A stretch of DNA of 64,000 bases from Massilia agilis (GCF_024756255.1 NZ_JANUHB010000002.1:868001-932000); one strand, 5' to 3'. Counted from the first letter of the stretch, positions 43,041-52,837 are shown. Program-made: numbers and translations. The notes: generated by a model from the letters alone, not told the origin.

Positions 43041-44729
43041 ATGTACCAATACGACCATTACGACCGCCTCATCTACCGCGAACGCATCGCGCAGTACCGC
43101 GACCAGGTACGGCGCCGCCTCGCCGACGAACTGACCGAGGAGGAATTCCTTCCGCTGCGCCTGCAAAACGGCCTGTACATGCAGCGCCATGCCTACATGC
43201 TGCGCATCGCGATTCCCTACGGCCTGCTGGCATCTAAGCAGCTGCGCATGCTGGCCCACATCGCGCGCAAGTACGACCGCGGCTACGGCCACTTCACCAC
43301 CCGCACCAATATCCAGTTCAACTGGATGGAGCTGGAGCGCACGCCGGAAATCCTGGAGCACCTGGCCTCGGTCGAGATGCATTCGATCCAGACCTCGGGC
43401 AACTGCATCCGCAACACCACGACCGACGAGTTTGCCGGGGTGGCAGCCGACGAGATCGTCGATCCGCGGCCGTACTGCGAGATCATCCGCCAGTGGAGCA
43501 CCTTCCACCCGGAATTCATTGGCCTGCCGCGCAAGTTCAAGATCGCCGTCAACGGCGCCATGCAGGACCGCGCGGCCATCGCGATCCACGACATTGGGCT
43601 GACCATCCGCAAGAACGACCAGGGTGAGATCGGTTTCCGCGTCGCCGTCGGTGGCGGCCTGGGCCGCACGCCGATCCTGGCCAGCGTGATCAAGGACTTC
43701 CTGCCGTGGCAGCACCTGCTGACCTACATCCAGGCGATCATGCGCGTGTACAACGAGCACGGCCGTCGCGACAACAAGCACAAGGCCCGCATCAAGATCC
43801 TGGTCAAGGCGCTGGGCGCCGAGGAATTCGCGCGCCAGGTCGAGGCCGAATGGGCCGACCTGAAAGGCAATGAAGAAACGCTCACCCAGGAAGAATTCGA
43901 CCGCGTCGCCGCCTGGTTCGCGCCGCCGGCCTACGACAAGCTGGACGACATCGACCCCACGCTGGCGCACCCTGGCAACAAGGCCTTCACCAACTGGCTC
44001 GCCCGTAACGTCAAGCCGCACAAGGTGCCGGGCTACGCCGCCGTGGTGCTGTCGCTCAAGAAGCCGGGCCTGCCGCCGGGCGATGCGACCGCCGAGCAGA
44101 TGGACTTCGTGGCCGACATGGCCGACCGCTACAGCTTTGGCGAGCTGCGCGTGACACACGAGCAGAACCTGGTGCTGGCCGACGTCAAGCAGTCCGAGCT
44201 GTTCGAGGTGTGGCAGCAAGTTAAGGCCCAGGGCCTGGCCACGCCGAACATTGGCCTGCTCACCGACATCATCGCGTGCCCCGGCGGCGACTTCTGCTCG
44301 CTGGCCAACGCCAAGTCGATCCCGATCGCCACCGCCATTGCCGAGCGTTTCGAGGACCTGGACTTCCAGCACGACATCGGCGAGTTCGAGCTCAACATCT
44401 CGGGCTGCATCAATGCCTGCGGCCACCACCACGTCGGCCACATCGGCATCCTGGGCGTGGACAAGGACGGCAGCGAGTGGTACCAGGTGTCGCTGGGCGG
44501 CGCCCAGGGCGACGAGGCGGCGCTGGGCAAGATCATCGGCCCGTCGTTCGCCGCCGCGCAGATGCCGGAAGTGGTGGACCGCCTGCTCAAGGTGTACCTG
44601 CGCGAACGCCACGACGGCGAGCGCTTCGTGGACACCGTGCAGCGGCTGGGCATTGGCCCGTTCAAAGATTTCGTGTACGCCACGCCGATCGAAGCGGGCG
44701 AACTGGTTGGGGAAGACGAATATGCTTGA
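43041..44729 (+). CDS. cysI: Sulfite reductase hemoprotein (ferredoxin-type, CysI-like)
   Basis: A 562-residue nitrite/sulfite reductase. Tandem ferrodoxin-like and catalytic halves; GHFTTRTNIQFNW is the first siroheme contact block. The [4Fe-4S]/siroheme cysteines are in CPGGDFC (C-x5-C) and GCINACGHHHVGH (C-x3-C). It reduces sulfite to sulfide with six electrons. No CysJ flavoprotein is in the window, so a ferredoxin-like donor or the DUF934 partner is expected. It heads the operon and overlaps the DUF934 gene by 8 nt. Confidence 0.92.
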   Translation: MYQYDHYDRLIYRERIAQYRDQVRRRLADELTEEEFLPLRLQNGLYMQRHAYMLRIAIPYGLLASKQLRMLAHIARKYDRGYGHFTTRTNIQFNWMELERTPEILEHLASVEMHSIQTSGNCIRNTTTDEFAGVAADEIVDPRPYCEIIRQWSTFHPEFIGLPRKFKIAVNGAMQDRAAIAIHDIGLTIRKNDQGEIGFRVAVGGGLGRTPILASVIKDFLPWQHLLTYIQAIMRVYNEHGRRDNKHKARIKILVKALGAEEFARQVEAEWADLKGNEETLTQEEFDRVAAWFAPPAYDKLDDIDPTLAHPGNKAFTNWLARNVKPHKVPGYAAVVLSLKKPGLPPGDATAEQMDFVADMADRYSFGELRVTHEQNLVLADVKQSELFEVWQQVKAQGLATPNIGLLTDIIACPGGDFCSLANAKSIPIATAIAERFEDLDFQHDIGEFELNISGCINACGHHHVGHIGILGVDKDGSEWYQVSLGGAQGDEAALGKIIGPSFAAAQMPEVVDRLLKVYLRERHDGERFVDTVQRLGIGPFKDFVYATPIEAGELVGEDEYA

Positions 44730-45276
44730 AGTACGCAAACAACTGATCAAGAACCACGCCGTTGTCGACGACGACTGGAGCGTACTGCGCCTTGACGAAG
44801 GCGACGCGCCGGAGACGGTGCTGGTCGCGCAAGGCAAGGTCATCGTGCCGCTGACCGTGTGGCAGGCCCAGCGCGAGCAGCTGGCCGGCCGCGAGCACAT
44901 CGCCGTGTGGCTGGCCTCGCACGAGCGCGCGGAAAGCCTGCGCGACGAGCTGGACCGGTTCGCCCTGATCGCCGTGGACTTCCCCAAGTTCAGCGACGGC
45001 CGCGGCTATTCGATCGCCTACAACCTGCGCAAGCGCCTCGGTTACAAGGGCGAGCTGCGCGCCATCGGCGACGTGCTGCGCGACCAGCTGTTCCAGATGC
45101 TGCGCACCGGCTTTGATGCCTTCTCCACCCGCCCGGACCGCAACATCCACGACGCGCTGAAAGGCCTGACCGTGTTTTCCGAGACCTACCAGGCGTCCAT
45201 TGACACCGCGCTGCCGCTGTTTCGCCGCGTCCAGCGTGGCCGGCCGGCGGAGCCCGATGTCGCATACGGTATCTGA
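44722..45276 (+). CDS. DUF934 protein, sulfite-reductase accessory
   Basis: A 184-residue DUF934 protein. It has VIVPLTVWQAQREQL, FPKFSDGRGYSIAYNLRKRL and RTGFDAFSTR, the family's conserved blocks. DUF934 genes usually follow ferredoxin-type cysI in beta-proteobacteria, so it is thought to help electron delivery or assembly; the exact role is unknown. It overlaps cysI by 8 nt and precedes cysH by 9 nt. Confidence 0.88.
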   Translation: MLEVRKQLIKNHAVVDDDWSVLRLDEGDAPETVLVAQGKVIVPLTVWQAQREQLAGREHIAVWLASHERAESLRDELDRFALIAVDFPKFSDGRGYSIAYNLRKRLGYKGELRAIGDVLRDQLFQMLRTGFDAFSTRPDRNIHDALKGLTVFSETYQASIDTALPLFRRVQRGRPAEPDVAYGI

Positions 45277-45285
45277 GGAGCATCC

Positions 45286-46002
45286 ATGACCCAGCTGGCC
45301 GACCTGACCGCCGCCACCCGCGCCACGCTCGAACGCGTGGCCGCCGAATTCTCGCCTGCCGTGTTCGCATCGAGCCTGGCGCTCGAAGACATGGTGCTGA
45401 CCGACCTGATCCTGCGCGCGGGCCTGCCGATCGGCATCTTCTCGCTCGACACCGGCCGCCTACACCCGGAAACGCTGGCCGTGCTGGACGCGGCCAAGGC
45501 CACCTACGGCCATGAGATCGCGGTCTACCGGCCCGATCCGGCCGCGGTGGACGCCTACGTCTCCGCCAAGGGCCTGAACGCGTTCTACGACAGCGTCGAG
45601 CTGCGCCGCGAGTGCTGCCACATCCGCAAGGTGGAGCCGCTCGGCCGTGCGCTGGCGGGCAAGCGCGCCTGGATCACCGGGCAGCGCCGCGCCCAGTCGG
45701 CCACCCGCGCCGACCTGGCGGTGCAGGAAGACGATCCAGCGCACGGCATGGTCAAGTTCAATCCGCTGGCGGACTGGTCGGAAGAAGACGTCTGGAAGTA
45801 CATCCGCACCAACAACGTACCGTATAACGTGCTGCACGACCAGGGCTATCCGTCGATCGGCTGCGCGCCCTGCACCCGCGCGATCCAGCCGGGCGAGGAT
45901 ATCCGCGCCGGCCGCTGGTGGTGGGAAAACCCCGAATCGAAGGAATGCGGGCTGCATGTCGTTGACGGCAAGCTCGTTCGCATCAAATCCGTGGCCGCCT
46001 AG
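45286..46002 (+). CDS. cysH: Adenylyl-sulfate (APS) reductase, Fe-S type
   Basis: A 238-residue CysH-family reductase. The C-C and C-x2-C cysteine pairs (RECCHIRK and GCAPCTRA), together with ECGLH at the end, identify the [4Fe-4S] APS-reductase class rather than the PAPS-reductase class. It reduces APS to sulfite, which fits CysD/CysN being present without a visible CysC kinase. GAGG lies 6-9 nt upstream of the ATG. Confidence 0.93.
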   Translation: MTQLADLTAATRATLERVAAEFSPAVFASSLALEDMVLTDLILRAGLPIGIFSLDTGRLHPETLAVLDAAKATYGHEIAVYRPDPAAVDAYVSAKGLNAFYDSVELRRECCHIRKVEPLGRALAGKRAWITGQRRAQSATRADLAVQEDDPAHGMVKFNPLADWSEEDVWKYIRTNNVPYNVLHDQGYPSIGCAPCTRAIQPGEDIRAGRWWWENPESKECGLHVVDGKLVRIKSVAA

Positions 46003-46028
46003 CCACAACAAGACAAAGCCAAGCTGCC

Positions 46029-46967
46029 ATGACCAACTTTAGCGATACCCCGCGCCTCGTCCCCGAAGTAAACGATGCGCACCTCGACGCGCTCGAATCG
46101 GAGGCGATCCACATCCTGCGCGAAGTGGCTGCCGAGTGCACCAACCCTGCCCTGCTGTTCTCGGGCGGCAAGGACTCGGTGGTGCTGCTGCGCCTGGCCG
46201 AGAAGGCCTTCCGCCCCGGCAAGTTCCCGTTCCCGCTGGTGCACATCGACACCGGCCACAACTTCGACGAAGTGATCGAATTCCGCGACGCCCGCGTGGC
46301 CGAGCTGAACGAGCGCCTGATCGTCGGCTCGGTCGAGGACTCGATCGCGCGTGGCACCGTGCGCCTGCGCAACCGCGACACCGACTCGCGCAACGCCGCG
46401 CAAGCCGTGACCCTGCTCGAGACCATCGCCGAGCACGGCTTTGACGCCTGCATCGGCGGCGCCCGCCGCGACGAGGAAAAGGCGCGCGCCAAGGAGCGCA
46501 TCTTCTCGTTCCGCGACGAGTTCGGCCAGTGGGACCCGAAGGCCCAGCGCCCCGAGCTCTGGAGCCTGTACAACACCCGCGTGCACCCGGGCGAGAACAT
46601 GCGCGTGTTCCCGATCTCGAACTGGACCGAGCTGGACGTGTGGCAGTACATCGGCCGCGAACAGCTGGCCCTGCCCTCGATCTATTTTGCGCACGAGCGC
46701 GAAGTGGTCGAACGCAACGGCCTCCTGGTGCCTGTCACGCGCCTGACGCCGCCGCGCGAGGGCGAGACCGTGGACAATCGCACCGTGCGCTTCCGTACCG
46801 TGGGCGACATCTCGTGCACCTGCCCGGTGGCATCGACCGCCGGCAGCGTGGACGCGATCATCGCCGAGACCGCCGTCACCCAGATCACCGAACGCGGGGC
46901 CACCCGGATGGACGACCAGACCTCCGAAGCCTCGATGGAAAAACGCAAGAAAGCAGGATACTTCTGA
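46029..46967 (+). CDS. cysD: Sulfate adenylyltransferase subunit 2
   Basis: A 312-residue ATP pyrophosphatase-fold subunit: SGGKDSVVLLRLAEKAF (P-loop), HIDTGHNF and RRDEEKARAKERIFS. With CysN it makes APS from sulfate and ATP. Its TGA overlaps the cysN ATG by one nt. Confidence 0.96.
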   Translation: MTNFSDTPRLVPEVNDAHLDALESEAIHILREVAAECTNPALLFSGGKDSVVLLRLAEKAFRPGKFPFPLVHIDTGHNFDEVIEFRDARVAELNERLIVGSVEDSIARGTVRLRNRDTDSRNAAQAVTLLETIAEHGFDACIGGARRDEEKARAKERIFSFRDEFGQWDPKAQRPELWSLYNTRVHPGENMRVFPISNWTELDVWQYIGREQLALPSIYFAHEREVVERNGLLVPVTRLTPPREGETVDNRTVRFRTVGDISCTCPVASTAGSVDAIIAETAVTQITERGATRMDDQTSEASMEKRKKAGYF

Positions 46968-48274
46968 TGAACGCCATCACCGACAAACTGGCCGCGCCGG
47001 GCCTGCTGCGCTTCATTACCGCCGGCTCGGTGGATGACGGCAAGAGCACCCTGATCGGCCGCCTGCTGTACGACAGCAAAGGCATCTTCGCCGACCAGCT
47101 GGCCGCCGTGTCGCGCTCCAAGCACAAGCGCACCGTGGGCGACACGATCGACCTGTCGCTCTTGACCGACGGCCTGGAAGCCGAACGCGAGCAAGGCATC
47201 ACCATTGACGTGGCCTACCGCTACTTTGCCACCCCGCGCCGCAAGTTCATCATCGCCGACACCCCGGGCCACGAGCAGTACACCCGCAACATGGTCACCG
47301 GCGCCTCGACGGCCGACGCGGTCGTGATCCTGGTGGACGTGTCGAAGGTCAAGCTGCGCGAGGATGGTGGCGTGGAGCTGCTGGTGCAGACCAAGCGCCA
47401 CTCCACCATTGCGCACCTGCTGCGCATCGAGCACGTGATCGTCGCCGTCAACAAGATGGACCTGGTGGGCTACGACCAGGCCGTGTACGAGCGCATCGTC
47501 AAGGCCTACCGCGAATTTGCCGACACGCTGGGCCTGTCCAGCGTGACCACGATCCCGCTGTCGGCGCTGGCCGGCGACAACGTGGTCGAAGGCAGCCAGG
47601 CCATGGACTGGTACAAAGGCCCCACGCTGATCGAACTGCTCGAGACCCTGCCCGTGTACAACGACGCGCACGAGGCGCCGCTGCGCTTCCCGGTGCAGCT
47701 GGTGGCGCGCCACAACGGTCACGAGGCCAACGACTTCCGCGGCTACATGGGCCGCATCGAAGCGGGCCGCGTGTCGGTGGGCGACAAGCTGCTGGTGCAG
47801 CCGTCCGGCCAGGCCGCCACGGTCAAGGAGATCGTCACCTTCGACGGCAACCTGCAAACGGCCAGCGCCGGCCAGTCGGTCACGCTGCTGCTGGAAGAGT
47901 ACGTGGACGTCTCGCGCGGCGACGTGCTGGTGGCAGCCGACCAGCCGGCCACCCTGCTCAAGCAGGTGGTGGCCGACGTATGCTGGATGGCCGACGAGCC
48001 GCTCGACCTGCGCCGCAAGTACTGGATCAAGCACGGCACCCGCCAGTGCGCGGCCAAGGTCACCAAGGTGGACACGCTGCTGGACGTGAACACCCAGGAG
48101 CGCCGCGCGGCGGAGGGCCTGAAGCTGAACGACATCGCGCGCATCGGCTTGACGGTCCAGCAGCCGCTGGCCGCCGATGCGTATGACGACGTCCGCGCCA
48201 CCGGCGCCTTTATCCTGATCGACGAAGTCACCCACCAGACCGTGGCTGCGGGTATGATTCGTATCGACGGATAA
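46967..48274 (+). CDS. cysN: Sulfate adenylyltransferase subunit 1 (GTPase)
   Basis: A 435-residue EF-Tu-like GTPase: P-loop GSVDDGKST, switch II DTPGHEQYTRNM, NKMD and C-terminal beta-barrels. GTP hydrolysis drives APS synthesis by CysD. The length matches CysN alone with no fused CysC APS kinase, consistent with direct APS reduction. The start at ATG 46967 overlaps the cysD stop. Confidence 0.96.
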   Translation: MNAITDKLAAPGLLRFITAGSVDDGKSTLIGRLLYDSKGIFADQLAAVSRSKHKRTVGDTIDLSLLTDGLEAEREQGITIDVAYRYFATPRRKFIIADTPGHEQYTRNMVTGASTADAVVILVDVSKVKLREDGGVELLVQTKRHSTIAHLLRIEHVIVAVNKMDLVGYDQAVYERIVKAYREFADTLGLSSVTTIPLSALAGDNVVEGSQAMDWYKGPTLIELLETLPVYNDAHEAPLRFPVQLVARHNGHEANDFRGYMGRIEAGRVSVGDKLLVQPSGQAATVKEIVTFDGNLQTASAGQSVTLLLEEYVDVSRGDVLVAADQPATLLKQVVADVCWMADEPLDLRRKYWIKHGTRQCAAKVTKVDTLLDVNTQERRAAEGLKLNDIARIGLTVQQPLAADAYDDVRATGAFILIDEVTHQTVAAGMIRIDG

Positions 48275-48285
48275 AGGATCACTGC

Positions 48286-49008
48286 ATGGCCGCGACAGGC
48301 AAGGTTTACCTCATCGGCGCCGGGCCCGGCGCGCCCGACCTCATCACCGTGCGCGGCGCGCGCCTGCTCGCGCAGGCGAACGTGGTGCTGTACGACGCGC
48401 TGGTGACGCCGGAGATGCTGGAGCTGTGCCCGCAGGCCGAGAAAATCGCGGTCGGCAAGCGCTCCGGCCAGCGCTCCACCGCGCAGGAAGTCATCAACCG
48501 CCTGCTCGTCGAGTGCGCGCATCAGCACGCGCTCGTGGTGCGCCTCAAGGGTGGCGATCCCATGCTGTTTGGCCGCGCCGACGAGGAGCTGCGCGCGCTG
48601 GAAGAAGCCGACATCGCGGTCGAGATCGTCCCCGGCATCACGACCGCCCTGGCTGCCGCCGCGGCCACCAAACAGCCGCTGACCAAGCGTGGTGTCGCCC
48701 GCAGCGTCGCGTTCTTCACGTCCAGCACTGCCCCGGAACAGGCCGACCTCGAAGGTTTGCCGCACACCGACACGATGGTGCAGTACATGGGCGGGCGCGA
48801 AGCCATCCAGACGGCGGAACGGCTGCTGGCACAGGGCCGCCGCGCCGACACGCCGGTGGTCATCATCGAAAACTGCAGCCGCGACAACGAGCGCATCACG
48901 CGCATCACGCTGGCCGAACTGGCGCATGGGCTGGACCAGGCGCACGGCCCGGTGCTGGTGATGATTGGCGAAGCGCTGCGCATGCGCGCGCACCAGCCGC
49001 GCGGCTGA
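48286..49008 (+). CDS. cobA: Uroporphyrinogen-III C-methyltransferase
   Basis: A 240-residue SUMT: VYLIGAGPGAPDLITVRGAR at the N-terminus, VLYDALV, VVRLKGGDPMLFGR and PGITTALAAAA, the SAM/precorrin motifs. It methylates uroporphyrinogen III to precorrin-2, the first committed step to siroheme, the cofactor of the CysI encoded in the same operon. The CysG oxidase/chelatase domains are absent; the small CbiX at 52469 may supply chelation. Confidence 0.94.
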   Translation: MAATGKVYLIGAGPGAPDLITVRGARLLAQANVVLYDALVTPEMLELCPQAEKIAVGKRSGQRSTAQEVINRLLVECAHQHALVVRLKGGDPMLFGRADEELRALEEADIAVEIVPGITTALAAAAATKQPLTKRGVARSVAFFTSSTAPEQADLEGLPHTDTMVQYMGGREAIQTAERLLAQGRRADTPVVIIENCSRDNERITRITLAELAHGLDQAHGPVLVMIGEALRMRAHQPRG

Positions 49009-49020
49009 ACGGCCCGCGCG

Positions 49021-49470
49021 CTAGCGGCCGTAGCGCCGGTCGTGCTCCTCGATTTCCCACTCAAGCCGGTCGGCTGCCAGGTAGGTGTCTGCGGCGATGC
49101 GGTTCAGGTTTTCGATCGACGCGCGCAGCATGGCACCGGCACGGCCGCGGCACTCGCGCGTGTACCACAGCGCAAGGTCGCGCCGGATGCCGTTCAGGTC
49201 GGCCTTGAGGTCGGCCAGCATGCCGCGCAGGCTGCGGTCTGCATCCACCGCCGCCCCGGCCTGCTGCGACAGCACATGCGCCGACATGCGGCCGATTTTG
49301 CCTTGCATGCGTGTGAGGCGGCGCGCCAGCGCGTCGATGCGGCGCGCGCAGCGCAGCTCGACGAACAGTGCCGACGGCGACAGCGTGCGGCGCATGACGG
49401 CCAGGGTCTTGGATCGTTGCAGCGATTGCATGGCGGCGGCAACGAGCTGCTTGATCGACGCAGTCAGCAT
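49021..49470 (-). CDS. Hypothetical helical protein
   Basis: A 149-residue protein, predicted all-helical and rich in Arg/Ala (RRIDALARRLTRMQGKIGRM, LEWEIEEHDRRYGR). I start at 49470 (MLTASIKQLV); the reading to 49536 adds 22 less convincing residues. It converges on cobA with only 12 nt between. I do not recognise the family. Confidence 0.6.
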   Translation of the reverse strand: MLTASIKQLVAAAMQSLQRSKTLAVMRRTLSPSALFVELRCARRIDALARRLTRMQGKIGRMSAHVLSQQAGAAVDADRSLRGMLADLKADLNGIRRDLALWYTRECRGRAGAMLRASIENLNRIAADTYLAADRLEWEIEEHDRRYGR

Positions 49471-49626
49471 GATGGATGGCCCGGGTAAGGATCCGAGAAC
49501 GCCCGGCGCGATGGGCAGCGCCCGGCAAACGTGCATTGCAGTTTGTGCGCGTTCGGCAGGAGTGTCAAACGTCCTGCAGGTCCAAATTCATGATCGCGCA
49601 CAAGCTACGTGCAGATTCACCGAAGC

Positions 49627-52251
49627 TCAGCCCCAGGGCGTGAACAGGATGCCATCCTGGATGCTGCCGATCACCTGCGCCTGGTTCTCAAGGCTCTCGC
49701 TGAAGTGCGCCAGCACCTCGGCGCGCGTGGCGCCGTACTGCTGCAGCGAGGCCATCCAGAAGTCATAACCACCCTGCTCCGCGGGACGGTGCAGCACGTT
49801 CTGGTACAGCGCCTGCACGAACTGGCTGTCGCTCGCGTTGGCCCCGTAGCGGCTCGCAAATTCCAGGCTGCTGACGAACTCCTGCGACACCTGGTTCAGG
49901 CTCGCGCCGTTATCGAGCATCTTGATCCAGTAGCCCAGCCCCCCCAGGTCCGGCGCGCGGTCGAACGTGGCCTGGTACAGGCGGTATGCCTGGCCAGCCG
50001 TGCCGTTGATGTCCAGCGCCAGCGACGCGTCGCTGAACTGCAGGCGCTCCACGTTGACCAGCGCATCCTGGATACCGTTGCCGCTGACGGTGAAGCCGTT
50101 CGCACCCGCCGTGACCGTGATCCCGGCGTGCGAGGTTTGGTACACGACGGTGTCAAGACCGGCGCCGCCGTCGATCGCATGGCTGCCGCCGGTTGATGTG
50201 AACACGTTGGCCGCGCCGGTACCCGTCACAAGCTCGGGCGCTGGAGCCGGCACCGTCACGCTGCCGCCACCGCCGGTGCCGGAACCGCCGCTGCCGCTGC
50301 CCGTCGAACCCGAACCGGTGCTGCCGCCGCTTGAACCGGAGCCGCTGCCGGCGGTGTCGCCGCCACCCGAACCGGTCGAACCGCCGCCGGTCGTGGTGCC
50401 CGGCGCCGGCGTCACCGACCCGCCCGAGCCGGTGCTCGTCCCGCCGCTGCCGGCCAGCACGCGCGCCTCGATGGTCGAGCCGCCATCCTGGGTGTCCACC
50501 CAGGCCGTCGCCACGCCGCCGTTGCCGAGGACCGCCAGCGCCGGGCTGGCCTGGTCGCCGACCGACAGCTGGTTGACCTGGAATTCCTGCGCATCGACCG
50601 GCGCGCCATCCGCGCCGAAGCGGCGCCCGAACACGCCGTTGGCATCGCCGTCGCCACCCTGCGCCTGCCAGCCGATCACGAAGCCGCCGTCGGGCAGCGC
50701 CGCCACCGACGCGTCGAAGCGGCCGCTGCCGCCCTGGGCGTTGGCCTGCTCCAGCTGGCCGAGCGCGTGGCCCGCGTTGTCGTAGCGCTGGAAGAAGATG
50801 TCGCTCACCGAAATGCCGAGCGGGTCGTTGCGGTAGCTGTCCCACGCGACGACGAAGCCGCCACCCGCCAGCGCCGCCACGTGCGGCAGCGGTGCCGCTG
50901 TCGAAATGCTGGCGGCCGCGCCGTCGCCGGCCACCTGGATCGCCGTGCCGGGGCTGCTGCCAAGCGCCGCATACACGTTGCCGTCGCCGATCTCGCCCCA
51001 CGCCACCACGTAGTCGCCATTGTGCAGCGCCGTCACGCTCGGGCTGTAGGCGGTGCCGAGCACACCGGCCACCTGTTGCGCGCCGATCGGGCTGCCAAGA
51101 GCGCTTTCATGCAGCAGGTGCACCTGGCCGCCGCTGCGCCAGCCGAGCACGAAGGATCCGTCCGCCAGCGCCGTCACGGCCGGCATCGAGGCATCCCCGG
51201 GCGCGCCGGCAGCGAGCTGCTGGCCCACGCTGCCGTTGGCTTCGACGATGCGGTAAGCGACCGAGCTCGCGCCATCCTGCTGCACCGTGTACGCCACCAC
51301 AAAGCGGCCGTCGGCCAGCGCAGCTACGGCCGGCTGGGCCTCGGCCGCGCTGTCGGCGGTGGCGCTGACTGCGAACGGCCCGGCGCTGGCCGCGCCACTG
51401 GCGTCGCGCACCTGGGCCCAGATCGCGTTGCCGCTGCCCTGCCAGGCGGTGACAAAGCCGCCGCCAGGCAGCGCCGCGATGGCCGGGCTGGCCTGTGCGC
51501 CGCTGGCCGCCCCGAGCGTCAGGTCGGCGCCGAACGCGGGCAGCGCCTGCGTCGTGCCCTGCATGACCGTGAACACGAAGGTGTCGGTCACGCCCGTGTT
51601 CGGGTACGGATTGCCGCTGGGGTCGATCTGGTAGCGGTCGTAGTAGTGCATGGTCACGCTGAGTGCGCCGCCCGCCTCCGGCATGGCGCCCGGGTTGGCG
51701 ATCACCAGTTCGGCTGCGCCGGTGTTGGGGTCCGTCGTCACGCCGAACAGGCCCGCCTGCGACTGGTCCTGGATCACCCAGCGGCCGCCGTCCGGCGCGC
51801 CGGTGTCGATCGGGTGCAAGGCCGCCACCGCGTCGCCTGCCTGCTGGCTCGTGAACACGTAGTTGTGTTCGTACGTGATGCCCACCGGCTGGCTGTCCGG
51901 CACCACGCCGGCGTTGCTGCTCACGATGCTGCCATCGGCCATCTTCCAGTGCATGACGAAGGCTTCGGCAGTGCCGTCGTCGCCTGGCGTCTGGTCCACG
52001 AATCGCCACAGGGTGCCGGCGGCCGGCACGTACACGCCATCGGTGTCCGACTGCATGGCGTAGGTGGTCCAGCTCCGCCCCCCGTCCACGCTGTACTGGA
52101 ACAGACCGCGGTCAAGCTGCGGCCCGGTGCTGCTGTCAAACGAAAAGGCGACGGCGCTGATGGCCGACGCGCCGATGCTGGCGCTGTTGTAGGTCCAGGT
52201 ATAGCTGGTCCATCCGGAGCGGACGTAGATGCTGGTCGATGGGGTGGTCAT
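49627..52251 (-). CDS. Large secreted repeat protein with seven propeller-like repeats and C-terminal DUF4214
   Basis: An 874-residue protein without a Sec signal. N-terminal about 1-260: beta-rich, Asp/Gly-rich. About 260-560: seven imperfect repeats with the core A-x-L-x-x-G-G-F-V-x-x-W (e.g. ALPGGGFVTAWQ, ALADGRFVVAYT, ALPDGGFVIGWQ), suggesting a seven-bladed beta-propeller. About 570-650: a Gly/Ser/Thr linker. About 650-720: RTX-like (SHAIDGGAGLDTV). The C-terminus is DUF4214 (YQATFDRAPDLGGLGYW, YQNVLHRPAEQGG). Lack of a signal and the RTX/DUF4214 end fit type I secretion of a surface protein. Function unknown. Confidence 0.78.
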   Translation of the reverse strand: MTTPSTSIYVRSGWTSYTWTYNSASIGASAISAVAFSFDSSTGPQLDRGLFQYSVDGGRSWTTYAMQSDTDGVYVPAAGTLWRFVDQTPGDDGTAEAFVMHWKMADGSIVSSNAGVVPDSQPVGITYEHNYVFTSQQAGDAVAALHPIDTGAPDGGRWVIQDQSQAGLFGVTTDPNTGAAELVIANPGAMPEAGGALSVTMHYYDRYQIDPSGNPYPNTGVTDTFVFTVMQGTTQALPAFGADLTLGAASGAQASPAIAALPGGGFVTAWQGSGNAIWAQVRDASGAASAGPFAVSATADSAAEAQPAVAALADGRFVVAYTVQQDGASSVAYRIVEANGSVGQQLAAGAPGDASMPAVTALADGSFVLGWRSGGQVHLLHESALGSPIGAQQVAGVLGTAYSPSVTALHNGDYVVAWGEIGDGNVYAALGSSPGTAIQVAGDGAAASISTAAPLPHVAALAGGGFVVAWDSYRNDPLGISVSDIFFQRYDNAGHALGQLEQANAQGGSGRFDASVAALPDGGFVIGWQAQGGDGDANGVFGRRFGADGAPVDAQEFQVNQLSVGDQASPALAVLGNGGVATAWVDTQDGGSTIEARVLAGSGGTSTGSGGSVTPAPGTTTGGGSTGSGGGDTAGSGSGSSGGSTGSGSTGSGSGGSGTGGGGSVTVPAPAPELVTGTGAANVFTSTGGSHAIDGGAGLDTVVYQTSHAGITVTAGANGFTVSGNGIQDALVNVERLQFSDASLALDINGTAGQAYRLYQATFDRAPDLGGLGYWIKMLDNGASLNQVSQEFVSSLEFASRYGANASDSQFVQALYQNVLHRPAEQGGYDFWMASLQQYGATRAEVLAHFSESLENQAQVIGSIQDGILFTPWG

Positions 52252-52468
52252 GTTGCTTCTCTGCTGCCGGGACGATCGCGGCGCGCACGCGCCAGCGGAT
52301 CGAAAGGTGGAATAAACGCAGAGAAATAATGCCGAACGTCAACTCGACATGCAACGAAGAAATGCCGTAACGGCGGGCTTTACGCCAAAAACCAACGGAA
52401 AATTATCAGGCTGTTTAGCCAGTTCGGCATCTCGAATGACAGGCTGGCAAGCAAAGTTGCGAACCTGA

Positions 52469-52837
52469 TCAGCCCAGGCTGGAGATGCAGTACTCGGCCA
52501 TGGCCGCGAGCACCGCTTCGTCTTCGCCGACCGGCCCGGCCACCTTGATCTGCAGGCCGGGGTGCGCGCTGCGCAGCCGCTCGATGAGCGCCGGCAGGTC
52601 GCGCTGCAGGTGGCCGCCCTTGCCCAGGAACACCGGCACCACCGTCACCTCGTCGACGCCGCGCGCGGCCAGCGCCGCCACCTCGTCCGGCAGGCTCGGG
52701 CTCATCAGTTCGAGGAAGGCCAGCGACACGCTGCAATCGGGCAGGCGTGCTGCCGCCAGCGCGCGCAGGCGCTCGAACGGCGCCGCCCAGCCGGGGGCGC
52801 GGGCGCCGTGCGCAAACAGGACCAGGGCGCGGGCCAT
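52469..52837 (-). CDS. Small CbiX-type sirohydrochlorin chelatase
   Basis: A 122-residue single-domain chelatase (CbiX-S size): VLFAHGARAPGWAAPFERL with metal-site His, VVPVFLGKGGHLQRDLP with the second His. It could insert iron into sirohydrochlorin for siroheme (SirB role) or cobalt for cobalamin; nearby cobA and cysI favour siroheme (inference). It starts in the last base of lptG (one-nt overlap, TGATG) and is probably translated from the lpt operon. Confidence 0.82.
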   Translation of the reverse strand: MARALVLFAHGARAPGWAAPFERLRALAAARLPDCSVSLAFLELMSPSLPDEVAALAARGVDEVTVVPVFLGKGGHLQRDLPALIERLRSAHPGLQIKVAGPVGEDEAVLAAMAEYCISSLG

